Shown here piece after piece: positions 45,601 through 56,100 of a stretch of 64,000 bases of DNA. The translations under genes were made by a program, and so were the position numbers. Under the pieces are notes generated by a model. The model did not search any database. It was not told the DNA's origin and saw only the letters and a program-made list of their open reading frames with translations. Origin of the DNA: Mesostigma viride (Eukaryota > Streptophyta > Mesostigmatophyceae > Mesostigmatales > Mesostigmataceae); contig RPFO01000256.1 in the NCBI GenBank assembly GCA_009746045.1, positions 697,429 through 761,428 of the forward strand. The letters run 5' to 3'. Positions within the stretch are counted from its first letter, which is position 1, and each line of letters opens with the position of its first letter.

Positions 45601-48600
45601 TTTTCGACTCCTGAGGTCGAAAAGCAACAAGGGACTTACGGAGCAAGTTACGGAACAAGTGTCCTCATAAAGAGAGCCGATGTATAACAAGTGGACTGTT
45701 ACACAGAATACCTAGACTGCAACTGTGGTATAATGAAGAGTATTGCAGTACACACACAAGAACTGAACACTGTCGCGTGAGCATGAATCGGTTTACGTCT
45801 TCAAACACAACACCAACTCTAATACATGATAACTTGTAAGCAAGAGCCCACCGATGTAAACTAATGTAGTAAACATCAGTGGAGGAGCTTATCTCCCAAA
45901 GCTCCTCAGCATCACAGCGAGGCCACACGGTAAACACCTGCAAGATTGGACGCATAGGACATGGAAGAACCGCGGTGAGCTGGCCAGAGAACGGGGAATC
46001 CCATCGTTCGACTCAGGATGCAGTGTTTCTGCTAACGCTCCGAATCCGGGCATTGTGTCCGAATGTCCGGAGGCCGCCGGGCCGTCCCGAATCCCCCCCA
46101 CACCTTAGCAGAAACACTCTCCGGATGCTAGTATACTACTATGCGTACTACATGTAGCACGCGGGGATGCCAGTGATGAAAGCGGTGCCATCCATTAAAA
46201 TTTAAGATAGCCATTTGGTATTTACCTGCCCTTCCAAGATGATTTCAGGACAGTCTACAGACAGGGATTCGACAGTAGCTCATTTATTCACAATAAACAT
46301 ATACACTGCCATGACAACCATACAATTACATACTGTAGCATGAGACAATATGGATGCCAGTATGATAAATAAATGGATATTCGACGACGCGGATGCCAGT
46401 GACGCCCAGTGACGCCCCCCCCCCTTTTTACCTGATCTTCCAAAATGATGCCCGCAAAGCCCGCCGCTGTGTACGCCCGCACCGTCCTGGGGGACAGCCA
46501 GCACCATGCGCAAAACGAAACAAGAGGTGAAAGCTTTTTGAAGATTAGAGCGTTGCTGCGTGCCACGCACCCTCCTCCTCTCCCGACGCATGGACGTTAA
46601 TTCATCCGGCTCCTCACCTATCAACGCAAATATTTCGTTCGGGCCCTCTCTTATTAATTTATTGTAGTATTTCATCCGGGCTCTCACCTATAAAAAACCA
46701 CTCGTTCTCACCAATTATAGAACCCACGTTTCTCTATGCCTTGCCCCTCACGAATGCTGCGATTCCTCGGGTACTCCCTCACCTCTTCACTTACTTTGAG
46801 CGCACTATTGCCGTGGCCCATGTCTTTCCTTCCTGTACATAACAAACAATATATCTTCCCGTATATCTTGCGAAATGCCTCGGCATGCAACCAATGCTAG
46901 AACTAGTTCTCTGATGGTCCCCTCACCTCTTCACGTTAAGTGCGTTGCCGTATCCTGTGTCGCCGTCACCGATGATGGGTATGCTGGTGACGTCACACAT
47001 GTTGCGGCCCTGGTCCACCATCTCTGACAACCACAACCAATTGAAAGGCATGACAAGAAATAAAGCACCAAAGCTTTTACACACAACGCAACCCCACAGG
47101 GTCGGCAACATGCAGCAGTTGCAGGCACACGCTTTCCGGCAAAAAACAAAACAAAACATGTACTTCATAGCTGGTGAAATGTCAGCATAGGACTAGCTAC
47201 CTTACGGGCAGATGCGGGGCGCAGCAAATCAGCAGGATACGAGCCAACGTGAACTATTATACAAGCTAGTTGATCACCATGCACTTGATATATCAACTCA
47301 ACAGGTGGTTATATCAACTCAATACCAGTGAGTGGATAATCTCTCAATATACCAGCAGCTGAACAAGGCAAACCAAAACCCCTACAAAGTGATCGCCATG
47401 CTACCACACCATTGGTTTGATGCGTGTTGTCACATCAACCAGCGGATGACCAGAGAACCATGTAAGGCAACCATGTAAGACAACTTGCAGGCAAACTGAT
47501 GGGCGAATCATCATACAGAACCGTTCCTAATCGAGCCACCAAACCGGCAAGGTGAGACGAACCAATCATCATACGTGCATTCCATTTGTACCAGAGAACC
47601 GTGAAAGAAAATAATAAATCTCGCATACCGGCAAATGAGATGAGGCCCGTGTCTGGTGATCCGATGCGGCACGCAGATACGCCGAACCCTGCAGCGGCGA
47701 GGACAAAGTAATTACATCAGTAAGCAGTGAACAATCATAATAGTAATAATTACGAGGATCGATGCAGGACAGATGGAAGACACGAGACAGGGCTGCTAAC
47801 TTCTTGCTGCAGACAATGCCTCGGCACGTCCACGTAGCGATACCATGGATGACATCTTGCCTTGGGGTGCGAGCCAGACAACCCCCACTCCCACGCACAA
47901 AGTCTTGGATACCACATCCCCGCATGGATGGATTACACAGCTAGTGCGCTCCACTTGGAGCATTCTATAATTAGCAACTCGGAGCATTCAGAGTTGCTCG
48001 ACGTAGAATGAATGTATGGGTGGCACATGACGAGGGGATGAGCAGCAGACTGGGGTACTGCCCAGTGATTCGCAAAGTTTCCCCAACTTTGAGGTGCCGA
48101 GGCCCCGTGAAATCAGCACTGCTTGCGGCATGGTGCCCGCGCTATCTTTACTAGTGACTCGAAACTCGGGATTCGCCATTATAAAAGATGCCTTGCAAGA
48201 CAACCGTGAGAGCCCTGAGAGATTGAACCAAAGTGCATGCCTACAGCCCATGCCTACAGCCCCTATGGAATTTCGAGGAAAAGAGAGAAGACATGCTGTA
48301 CAAGGAAAAGATCGAGAAAACGTTGCTATACGCCAGCGATCCTCAACCCCGTTTAGTGAAAAAATTGTCTCGACGACAATGGACAAGAAGGGTTCTCGAG
48401 GACACATCAAACTAGCTCCCCATCAAGCTGCCCGCGCACCGCTCATGAAGGCAAATGGGAAGCCAGCCTGCTCCACCAGCTTGGCGCTGAGCGCGTCATG
48501 GCATGCGGGGCCCTGGGGCGAGGGATAGCCAAACACCCAAAAATGAGGATGGCAGGAAAGAGAAAGTCAAGCGATGCGGGTGGCAGGAAACAGAAGCTCA

Positions 48601-50089
48601 AGCGACACGGGTGGCAGGAAACAGAAGCTCAAGCGACACGGGTGGCAGGAAACGGAAGCTCAAGCGATACGGATGGCAGGAAACGGAATGCCATGCGACG
48701 AGGGTGGCAGGAAACGGAACGCCAAGCGATGTGATGAGGGTGGCAGGAAACAAGAGGATAATGAGAAAGGCAAATGGGACCGTTGGATGTGAGTGGACAC
48801 CAACCACAGGACATGAACCACAGGAGGAGTGCTTGCCTTGCCTTGCAACGCGCCAGCGTTCGAGCTGGCTGCCAGGGACAAGGTGTCCCAAGGGTGACCA
48901 GTCACGCGCATGCCTGTGATATGCACCCTCTCTCCTGTGCCAGGCGCCCTCTCTCCTGTGCCAGGCACCCTCTCTCCTGTGCCATGCGCCCTCTCTCCTG
49001 TGCCATGCGCCCTCTCTCCTGTGCCATGCGCCCTCTCAGTGTTCTGTACCTCCATCACGGACGTGGGTATCCTCAGCCAACGAACATGCTTCGGTATCCT
49101 GAGAGTGAGACGATGCATCCTAAGAGGGAGACTAGAGGGCCGTTCAGGGCATGCATGCTGTAGTCGGTCGCAAGGGATGGTGACATGGCCGCGAGAGATG
49201 GTGGCATGGCCGCAAGGAATAGTGACATGGCTGCAAGGGATGGTGACATGGCCGCAAGGGATGTCATTAACATTCCACAGGTCTCCATTCACGGCGCACG
49301 CCTTTGTATCCTCTGATACCATCTCCCTATTCCACAGGTCTCCATTCACGGCGCACGCCTTTGTATCCTCTGATACCATCTCCCTATTCCACAGGTCTCC
49401 ATTCACGGCGCACGCCTTTGTATCCTCTGATACCATCTCCCTATTCCACAGGTCTCCACTCACGGCGCACGCCTTTGTATCCTCTGATACCATCTCCCTA
49501 TTCCACAGGTCTCCATTCACGGCGCATGCCTTTGTATCCTCTGATACCATCTCCCTATGGACCAACCAGGCAGACAGGCACACATAGATCGTACCGGACG
49601 CCCATGGTTTGGCGAGGTGCGTGGCTCTGCGCTGGATGGCGACAGGTGCGATGGTGACAACTGAAATGATGCTGAATCACGTATTAAAAGTAATTGGGCG
49701 CCTGATGTGCTGACTTGGATAGAAAAACGTGGATGAGGTGATCGAAAAGGCGAGTCAGCCACGGCAGGTTCCCAAAGCAAGCATGTTCTACCGTGGCCAC
49801 GTGCGAATAGACCGCGCTCAAAATTAAACAACATGGCGAGACTCTTACCAGCAACGCCACCAAGCCGCTGTGGAAAGCTCAACAGGGCATTCCGCGCGCT
49901 TGGTAGAGAAAGGTTTCGTACCTGCAAGATGCTTGGTCCGGCGAGAAGTTCACGAAGGCGCTCCACTTTGGTTTGATGGGGGGCAGACTTGCCAGCACTG
50001 GCGTTTCCAGCCGAGGCGCAAACAGACGGATCCCTCTGCACGGGACGAAGCCCCATGGCTAAGGACTTTTTTGCAACTTTCGAGTGCAT
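36608..50089 (-). CDS. Isocitrate lyase/PEP mutase family enzyme, 14 exons
   Basis: Exons (minus): 50089-49922, 48512-48440, 47688-47629, 47023-46927, 46486-46432, 44390-44337, 43436-43327, 42398-42281, 41525-41451, 40258-40169, 39499-39332, 38930-38550, 37315-37279, 36744-36608. All junctions are GT..AG and phases agree, giving 540 residues. The barrel core is clear: LLAGPSILQGPACHDALSAK, GDGDTGYGNALNV (D120, D122), EDQVMPKRCGH (catalytic-type C157), IVIVARTDSRQ, FKEAGADVLFIDALES, ANMLEGGGKTPIFSP and the C-terminal LPTFAHVRKVIGFDDYY. Members cleave or rearrange C-C or C-P bonds of carboxylates; substrate cannot be told here. A Ser-rich linker (~360-460) leads to a small C-terminal domain (SLRLRVTSSTGVHKL..IIDIVDPSTGDRVQIYIE). 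An N-terminal organelle signal is possible. If the donor at 38550 is not used, the protein ends at 38529 (489 aa). Confidence 0.88.
36833..36864 (-). repeat. Echo of the exon 14 head in the upstream intron
   Basis: GCACTTTCAGGTTCCACCCA (plus strand) repeats the 5' edge of exon 14 (GTACTTTCAGGTTCAGCCCT at 36728) about 100 bp upstream in transcription. Confidence 0.55.
37975..38130 (+). repeat. 9/36-bp A-rich minisatellite in an intron
   Basis: Units built from GATCCGAAA, GATCCAAAA, TACCCAAAA and GATTCAAAA, arranged as a ~36-bp period, in the intron before exon 13 of the PEP mutase-family gene. Confidence 0.9.
38310..38525 (+). repeat. ~73-bp tandem repeat, three copies
   Basis: Repeats CTACAACCATTATGATGATA and AACATCATTACAGTACTACT; ends just outside exon 12 of the PEP mutase-family gene. 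Confidence 0.9.
40035..40160 (+). repeat. ~44-bp intronic repeat, about three copies
   Basis: Repeats AGAGCACCCAGATCCCACAG and AGCTTTGTTCCAGAAG in the intron following exon 10. Confidence 0.85.
42216..42253 (-). repeat. Echo of the exon 8 tail and donor
   Basis: Plus-strand GTGCCATGCTCCATGGCCGG then CGTGCCATCTGCCGCC copies the exon 8 end and donor (CACGCACCATGGTTGGCGTG, 42275-42294, then CCGCCCGCCGCC) about 50 bp downstream in transcription. Confidence 0.7.
43040..43231. repeat. (CCCA)n array in an intron
   Basis: About 190 bp with one CCCG unit, in the intron after exon 7 of the PEP mutase-family gene. Long Thr-His-Pro-Pro frames are artefacts. Confidence 0.97.
43232..43302 (-). repeat. 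Two echoes of the exon 7 tail and donor
   Basis: CTCACGCTTCTTCCAGCACG (43240) and CTCACGCTTCCTTCAGCACT (43281) repeat the authentic exon 7 end plus donor ACTCACGCTTCTTCCAGCCC (43321), at steps of about 40 bp. On the minus strand each has the form CTGGAAGAAGC|GTGAG. Confidence 0.8.
43795..44170 (+). repeat. 27-bp minisatellite in an intron
   Basis: About 14 units of CCCCACCTGTCCACCTCCTC+ACAGCCA with AAG/CCC variants, between exons 6 and 7 of the PEP mutase-family gene. Confidence 0.95.
44519..44547 (-). repeat. Echo of the exon 6 head
   Basis: GCGCTTCGGCATGACCCGGG (plus) copies the acceptor-side edge of exon 6 (GCGCTTGGGCATGACCTGGG at 44377) about 140 bp upstream in transcription. Confidence 0.75.
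46221..46250 (-). repeat. Echo of the exon 5 tail and donor
   Basis: TTTACCTGCCCTTCCAAGAT (plus) resembles TTTACCTGATCTTCCAAAAT at the exon 5 end (46428), so the minus strand again reads ..TTGGAAGGGCAG|GTAAA. It lies about 200 bp downstream in transcription. Confidence 0.7.
48540..48765 (+). repeat. ~30-bp minisatellite in intron 1
   Basis: About seven units of GGTGGCAGGAAACAGAAGCT+CAAGCGACAC, degenerate at the edges, in intron 1 of the PEP mutase-family gene. Confidence 0.93.
48925..49045 (+). repeat. 21-bp minisatellite in intron 1
   Basis: Six units of CTCTCTCCTGTGCCATGCGC with small variants. Confidence 0.93.
49165..49265 (+). repeat. ~20-bp minisatellite in intron 1
   Basis: Five units of GATGGTGACATGGCCGCAAG with substitutions. 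Confidence 0.9.
49270..49560 (+). repeat. 57-bp minisatellite, five units, in intron 1
   Basis: Units of CACAGGTCTCCATTCACGGC..CCTCTGATACCATCTCCCTATT are nearly identical; open on both strands but lying between exons 1 and 2 of the PEP mutase-family gene. Confidence 0.95.
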
Positions 50090-50761
50090 CTCGCAGCTAA
50101 AGAGTCCCCTTTTGCTGAAAGGCGTCACTTGGGGGGCTTGATGTCGTTGCCGAAGCGTAGCTCGGGCGGATATTGATTGGAACGCAACGGGTAATTGCCC
50201 AGCACATCCAGTCAGAGCCGCGTGGGATGGGAGCGACGCCATCCTTGCACTTGCTGATACAGCACCTGCTCCGCCTGGAAACATGGTCATTTTGAATAAG
50301 CACGATATGCACTGCGGTTTAACCCGCGATAAATTGCACGCTCTTAAGCATGTTACTAGTACTATGAAGCGTTTACCCCGGTAGTGTCGCTGCCTCGCTG
50401 GGCTGTCCGAATTACCGAGCACGTCAGTCTGCGTCATGCAGAGATTGGTCACGTGCCAGGTGCATCACTGAGCTTCACTGAGCCAGATATTATTTTAGAC
50501 ACGACACCATCCAGGCGAGTTCAGTAGCCCTGGGAGTCGGTTGTCACGTAAATTGTACCATTCCCTAGGGTGACCTGCGTACCAACGTGCCCAGCGGCGT
50601 GAGGACCATGAAACCGTCGTCAGACTGCAGGCGAGATTCTTTGGGCGAGAGAATTTGGCTGTTGTAACAGGGTTGTAAAATAAAACGGCACGACGCCATG
50701 GCCAGCATTCACAACAACCATCCTTAGCCTCCTCGCAGCGTTTGTTTCTCTTTTTGTTGTC
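50090..50761. promoter_or_regulatory. Divergent intergenic promoter region
   Basis: 672 bp between two head-to-head ATGs (PEP mutase-family gene and Dabb gene). No 109-bp unit and no tandem array are present, unlike the divergent promoters of the CACTA element. Confidence 0.5.
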
Positions 50762-52028
50762 ATGGGGTGCGGTGACTCTGGTTCGAGCTGTTGCGGGTGC
50801 AGCAGCAAGTCAATGGTCCCGATTCGCCACTGCGTGTTGCTGTCCTTTACCGATGCCGCCACGGAGGAGCAGAAGAAACAAGTATGTGCGAATAGTTGCT
50901 TTTTAAGTCCATGCTTTTTAAGTGGCTTTCCCTGGCCAGCAAGGTGCCATGGACATGGATGTCGTCACTGATCCACATGCCGCTTCGATTGACAGAGGAG
51001 CTATTGCTCCAGTTTTTACCGGACGATAGGTGACAATTTATACTGCAATATCGATGTGCTAATGCCTAACATCAGAGTTGTCCGGTCAACCCTGTTGCTG
51101 CCACGTGCTTTCGGTATATGCCCCCCGGTTCGGTGGCCTGCAGCTTAAGCAGGAGCTGGACAAGCTACCGAGTGTAATTACCGTTATCAAGTCCTACCGG
51201 ACTGGTCCTGATCTAGGTATGTTCTCATTCGCACGTTACCTGCGTTTTGCACTATTCAGCTCGGGATGCGCCAGAAAGCGGAATGTCCGATAGTAATATG
51301 GGAGGCAGTGATCTGTATCGGCAGCGCCATTTCCCCTTCCTAATCTTCTTTGTTTGGCGATTTGTGCTGGCCGCCTGGAGGTGGGTGTGCTGGAGGGACT
51401 AATGCAGGGCATTGCATGCTCGCCAAGTGCTGCTAACAATTCTAATGCTCGCCAGGCCTCTAGTTCCCGCATGCATAGCAGTGCAGTAGTTGTCTCAGGC
51501 TCCTCGTACTTATTTCCTGAATTCCTTGGTCTGGGCTTATCTTGTCCTTGAGATTACAGGGATGAATGGGCAGTCACATCTAGAAGAAATGAAGGGATGC
51601 TACAGGGATGCCTTTGCTTTGACATTTATTGCCCTGTCTTTTACGTTGGTCAACTGTACAGCCATCGGTTATAATGAACTGCAAGACCGTTTGGCCATGG
51701 CAACCTCATCTTTCATTATTACTGGCATATGCTGCTGTTTGGCCCGAATCAGCGATCTTGGTGCAGCTGGTGCGTTGCGCGTACTGCGGAGTACTGAGAT
51801 GTATCATTTGTGTGTTCCATGGGCACCGGCTGGCTGCTTTTCAATGCTGTCGCAGGGTTGGCTGAGGGCAACAAGCACTTCGGCATCACCGCGGACTTTG
51901 CGTGCAAGGAGGACTTCATCACGTACAGGGACCACCCAGCCCATGTGGAGGTGATCACCAAGTACATCAAGCCGATCCTGGCGAGCCGGGCGGCGATGCA
52001 GTTTGAGTTGCCAACGGCCTCCTTGTGA
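50762..52028 (+). CDS. Stress-responsive A/B barrel (Dabb) domain protein
   Basis: Three exons, 50762-50881, 51144-51216 and 51856-52028, with GT..AG borders and matching phases, give 121 residues. The domain runs VPIRHCVLLSFTDAATEEQK, LDKLPSVITVIKSYRTGPDL, then LAEGNKHFGITADFACKEDF and FITYRDHPAHVEVITKYIKP, the order and spacing of a single Dabb domain, including the HPAH segment. Dabb proteins form small dimeric ferredoxin-like barrels; some are stress proteins and some are cyclases or decarboxylases, so the function is open. The N-terminus MGCGDSGSSCCGC carries Gly2 and several Cys, the pattern of dual myristoylation and palmitoylation, so membrane anchoring is possible (inference). Confidence 0.88.
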
Positions 52029-53174
52029 GCCTTTGACGATGTGGATTTAATCAAGGGAGGCTGCGAACATCATGGCTAATATGGCCAGGACAAGGCAATT
52101 GGCCCTATATGAGACCTTCGTGGTTACCACCCTACTACATTGTAAATACCGTTGAAAGGATGACCTGCGCATGAATTAACTAAGGTCACGCAGTCCCCAC
52201 CATCTGCGCATGGTGATTGTCTTTCTTCACATGGTAGTGCCGCTGTCGCATACCAGTACGTCTTTTTTCGTGTGCAAGCCCGGCGGTGGGTTGAGTGAGT
52301 GTCACAAGCTGATCAACTGTGGACAACTCGACATGAGCAAACACCCTTGTTGATTTGACCAGATGTCAAAGAGCCATTCAGTAAATGCATTTCCCCACCG
52401 CACTGACCATGCAATTTCCAGCCAATCCTTACACCAGCCAGGTATTATTAACAGAACTGGCACAGCAGATAGGATGCTTTTGCACTTACCATATAGTTGG
52501 ACATGCAGAGCAATCACCATACAGTTGACGTGATAAATCTTGTAATGCCGCAATTGAATGTTAAATATGCAAAAGCTTAACATTTGCATGCTAGAATCCA
52601 TGCGCGTGGAAATGATATATCAAGGAGACAACCAGCGCAGGCCAGAAATCAGGTATATATTGATAGGCCGCCCACGTAATGCCCAGTGCAATAGAAGTTC
52701 ACCACGTGCGCATATGTCTACATGCATGCATGCATTTGCAGTTTTCGTGATCAATCAGAACCCTCTACACTCACAACTGGAAGCGTGGCTGAACAAGCTA
52801 TACAGTACGCACGCATGCCTCACTTGATCATGCGTGCTCGCATCCATGGCTACAGCACATGCAGCACGGATGTGCCAGAGCGATGTGCGCGCAACATACA
52901 GCAAATAGCACATTTGCAGCTGTACACCTCAGGGAGGCAAGTAACCCCCTTTTCAAGCCGTGTTTTTGCAAGAGGCTTGCGGCACTCTTTAATTCTGGTG
53001 CCGGCTTGGACTACATGTTTCCAAGCTGCCGCCTGGAACGTCCCTTACAAGTACCGAATCGATCCTCGCCAGAGCTGGTTCACTAATAGAACCACATCAG
53101 CTGTGCAGTTTTTGCCTGTCTTTTTGCTGAAGCACTTTCTCGAAGGGATCGCCAGAACGGGATGGAGGAGAAGC
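52029..53174. other. Convergent intergenic region
   Basis: Lies between the ends of the Dabb gene and the Mn-SOD gene. Short frames only; nothing recognised. Confidence 0.5.
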
Positions 53175-56100
53175 TCACTGCGAGGCGGCCGCGTAGTTGT
53201 CGGCCACGTTCTGCCAGTCAATCACTTTCCAGATCGCGTTCACGTAGTCAGGACGCACGTTCTTGTACTGGAGCGCATCACGACGTAAACGAGGGGGAAG
53301 TGACAATCAGAAAAATGTTTAAGCAGGAACTATAAGGGTAAGTGGTTTGCTGATAACAAATTATTTTAGAAAGACAAAAACTAGAGGCGCCTAATAGTAA
53401 GGGTTCAAATTCCGCTCATCAGGGTTTCAAATTCAGGATGCTTGCCAGAGTGCGCATACGGTTGATGGACGACAAATCACGACAAACGCAAGCAGCTCAA
53501 CACTACCCTCCACAGAGTCACGCGCATCACCATGCACAGGACTGGGTCGTCAAGCCGGCTTAATTTTTGGAAACTTTGGCACTTACATGCTAGCAAAAGT
53601 CACGGTGAAACTGGAACGGACCCACCCAACGGTTAATTAATTAATATTTAATGTACACGTGGCTGCGTCACGTGAACATCAGTCCTCGATGGGAGGGGAA
53701 CTTGGGATGGAATGGATGATGCTAGCCATCTAGTTCCCAACCGTTGTTACAAACATAAGCAGCAACATTCTGGTCACTGACTTGCCATCAATGAACAGCC
53801 TGGTCAAAACAATGCACACCCACCCCCTGTCCAGTCAGCAGATTACCTGATGTCAAACCCCGGCAAATGGCCCAACCATTCCACATCGCGTCTGCATCGA
53901 CGTTACTTAATGCTAGCACATGGAACCACCAGCTCATGCTATCCCAGTATCCCTATGGAAGCCTACGGAGTAAACATGAGCCGCTTACCTGAAGGTAATA
54001 GCTGCGCTTCCCAAGGAGCGGCGGTTTTCGTCAGATTGTGTCGACATGTCACCAAAGGCCATTCGCCACCATCAAACCGCCCGCCCGGCAGACATCATCC
54101 CACCGCATCCATCCAGGTGCCGGGTCAGCACAGAGGTGCCAGGTCAGCACAGAGATGACAGGTCAGCGCAGAGGACGTATGCCGCCCGTGCAGAGGCGTC
54201 CGTCAGATGAAATTGTGCGGGGCAAGGGCCGGGCATGGGGGCAGGTGGCGTCCGACAGCATAGCGTATGGGGCCAGACAGATATGGGGCAACACCAGGCA
54301 TGAGAGGCAGGATCATCCATCCCTGGTATGTCCATGTAGCGTACCAAGGTGTCCTTGCTTAACTAATACTAGTATGTGATTAATTATATCGATCGGATGG
54401 CATGCTGAAGTACATAGCTGGAGCATGCTTAGCGGTGGCCTTGATTAACTAACATAGGTCCTATCGCTATTTAGTACTACCACACTGGTTCTTCTACACT
54501 ACATAAGTACTCAATTAGGTACCATGGCAAGACAGCGGCAGTTTTGAATCTCATCTAATCTCAGTTAGCTTATGCGTGCTCCCACACGAGGATGCCCAGC
54601 AGCGTTACCTTGAAATATGCACACCATGACAACACAGCCGCATGAACAGTGAAACTTGCGCGTGCTCCCACCCACCAGCGTTTTGCGCATGCTCCCACCC
54701 ACCAGCGTTTTGCGCGTGCTCCCACCCATCAATGCCCCCCATACCCACAACACTCGGTATGCAAAGTTGCCAAGCCGCACGTGCCCACCACGCCAGAGGC
54801 GCCAGCATCAATGCGAGAGACTTACGCGTGCTCCCACACATCGATGCCCAGAAGAGGTACCAGTCCTTGGGTCACCAGAGGATCCTGCGCGCCAAATAAG
54901 GCACAACCCATAGAGAGGCACATAATAAGGCACAATCGATATAGGTTATGGCCCATAAATAAGTAAGGTACAATCCATACAGATAATAGGTTAGGGCCTA
55001 TAGAGTTAAGGTCACCCGCGAATCCTGTGAGCCAAAGTAAAATAGACTCCATGACAGTATATAAATGATAATAAACAAATGAAAATATATAAGATAATAG
55101 ACTAGGGCGGATGACAGAGGAACAAAGGTTGAACAACATTTTCTTCATCGAACCCCCTTGCCTTGCAAAGCCAAAGCCAGCTGGCGGTGTACAGTACAGA
55201 GGACAAAGCCACCTGCGGATCCTGCGCAAAAACAAAAATAGACTTGTGTGTGTGTGTGTGCTATCTTGACAAATAACAGGCACACAATGCTTTAGGCAAA
55301 AGCTATTTTGTTCCTACCTATTTTGTGGACAGACTAGCTCCTTTCCAAGCATATCCTTTCCAAGAATATCCTTTCCAAGCATACCCCCTTGGGATACGGC
55401 GGCTAGGAGTTCTAAGAGCATGGCCGGAAACATAGGAGCTGCATGCTAGCGAGTACCCGGTTGCTGATTTCAAACAATACTGCCAGTGCGGTATGAACAG
55501 AACGCTAACGACACTGGCGTCGTGTCGCTAACAGCACAAGGCGTCGCACGTGCACCAACTCAGCAAGCACCAGCCCGCACCATTTGCACCCGCAACCCGC
55601 CAGCCAGTTAAGGGTGGTCACCCCCTAACGAACACCACAGGGGATGGGTAGTTCCCCCAAACAAACGCCCGCTAAGAGCAAGCTGCGAGCACCGGCTGGC
55701 GCGCACCTGGTTCATCGTGGTGGCCAGGACCAGCTTCTTTGACTCCTTGTTGAAGCCCAGCCACTGCGCCCACACACATCCGGGTGGCCATCCCCGTGCG
55801 CGTTGCAGTGGGTTTCAGTGGGAACGCCGAGGCATGCAACGCAAAGGTACGGTGAGGGACCGTAGGATTGGAAGCGCAGAAGAGGAGGCTAACACAGGAT
55901 AAGGTAGTGGGGGCATCCCAAGGCATCTTCCATGAAGCTTGGGTTGAGACATCCACCATGGAATCAACCATGTCTTGACTGATAGGAGAGTGACCGATAG
56001 GAGAGTGACCGATAGGAGAGTGACCGATAGGAGAGTGACCGATAGGAGAGTGACCGATAGGAGAGTGACCGATAGGAGAGTGACCGATAGGAGAGTGACC

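Noticed and set aside
48660-49583. 307-codon minus-strand frame with MVSEDTKACAVNGDLW repeats
   Set aside because: It lies between exons 1 and 2 of the PEP mutase-family gene and comes from a 57-bp minisatellite (a multiple of three).
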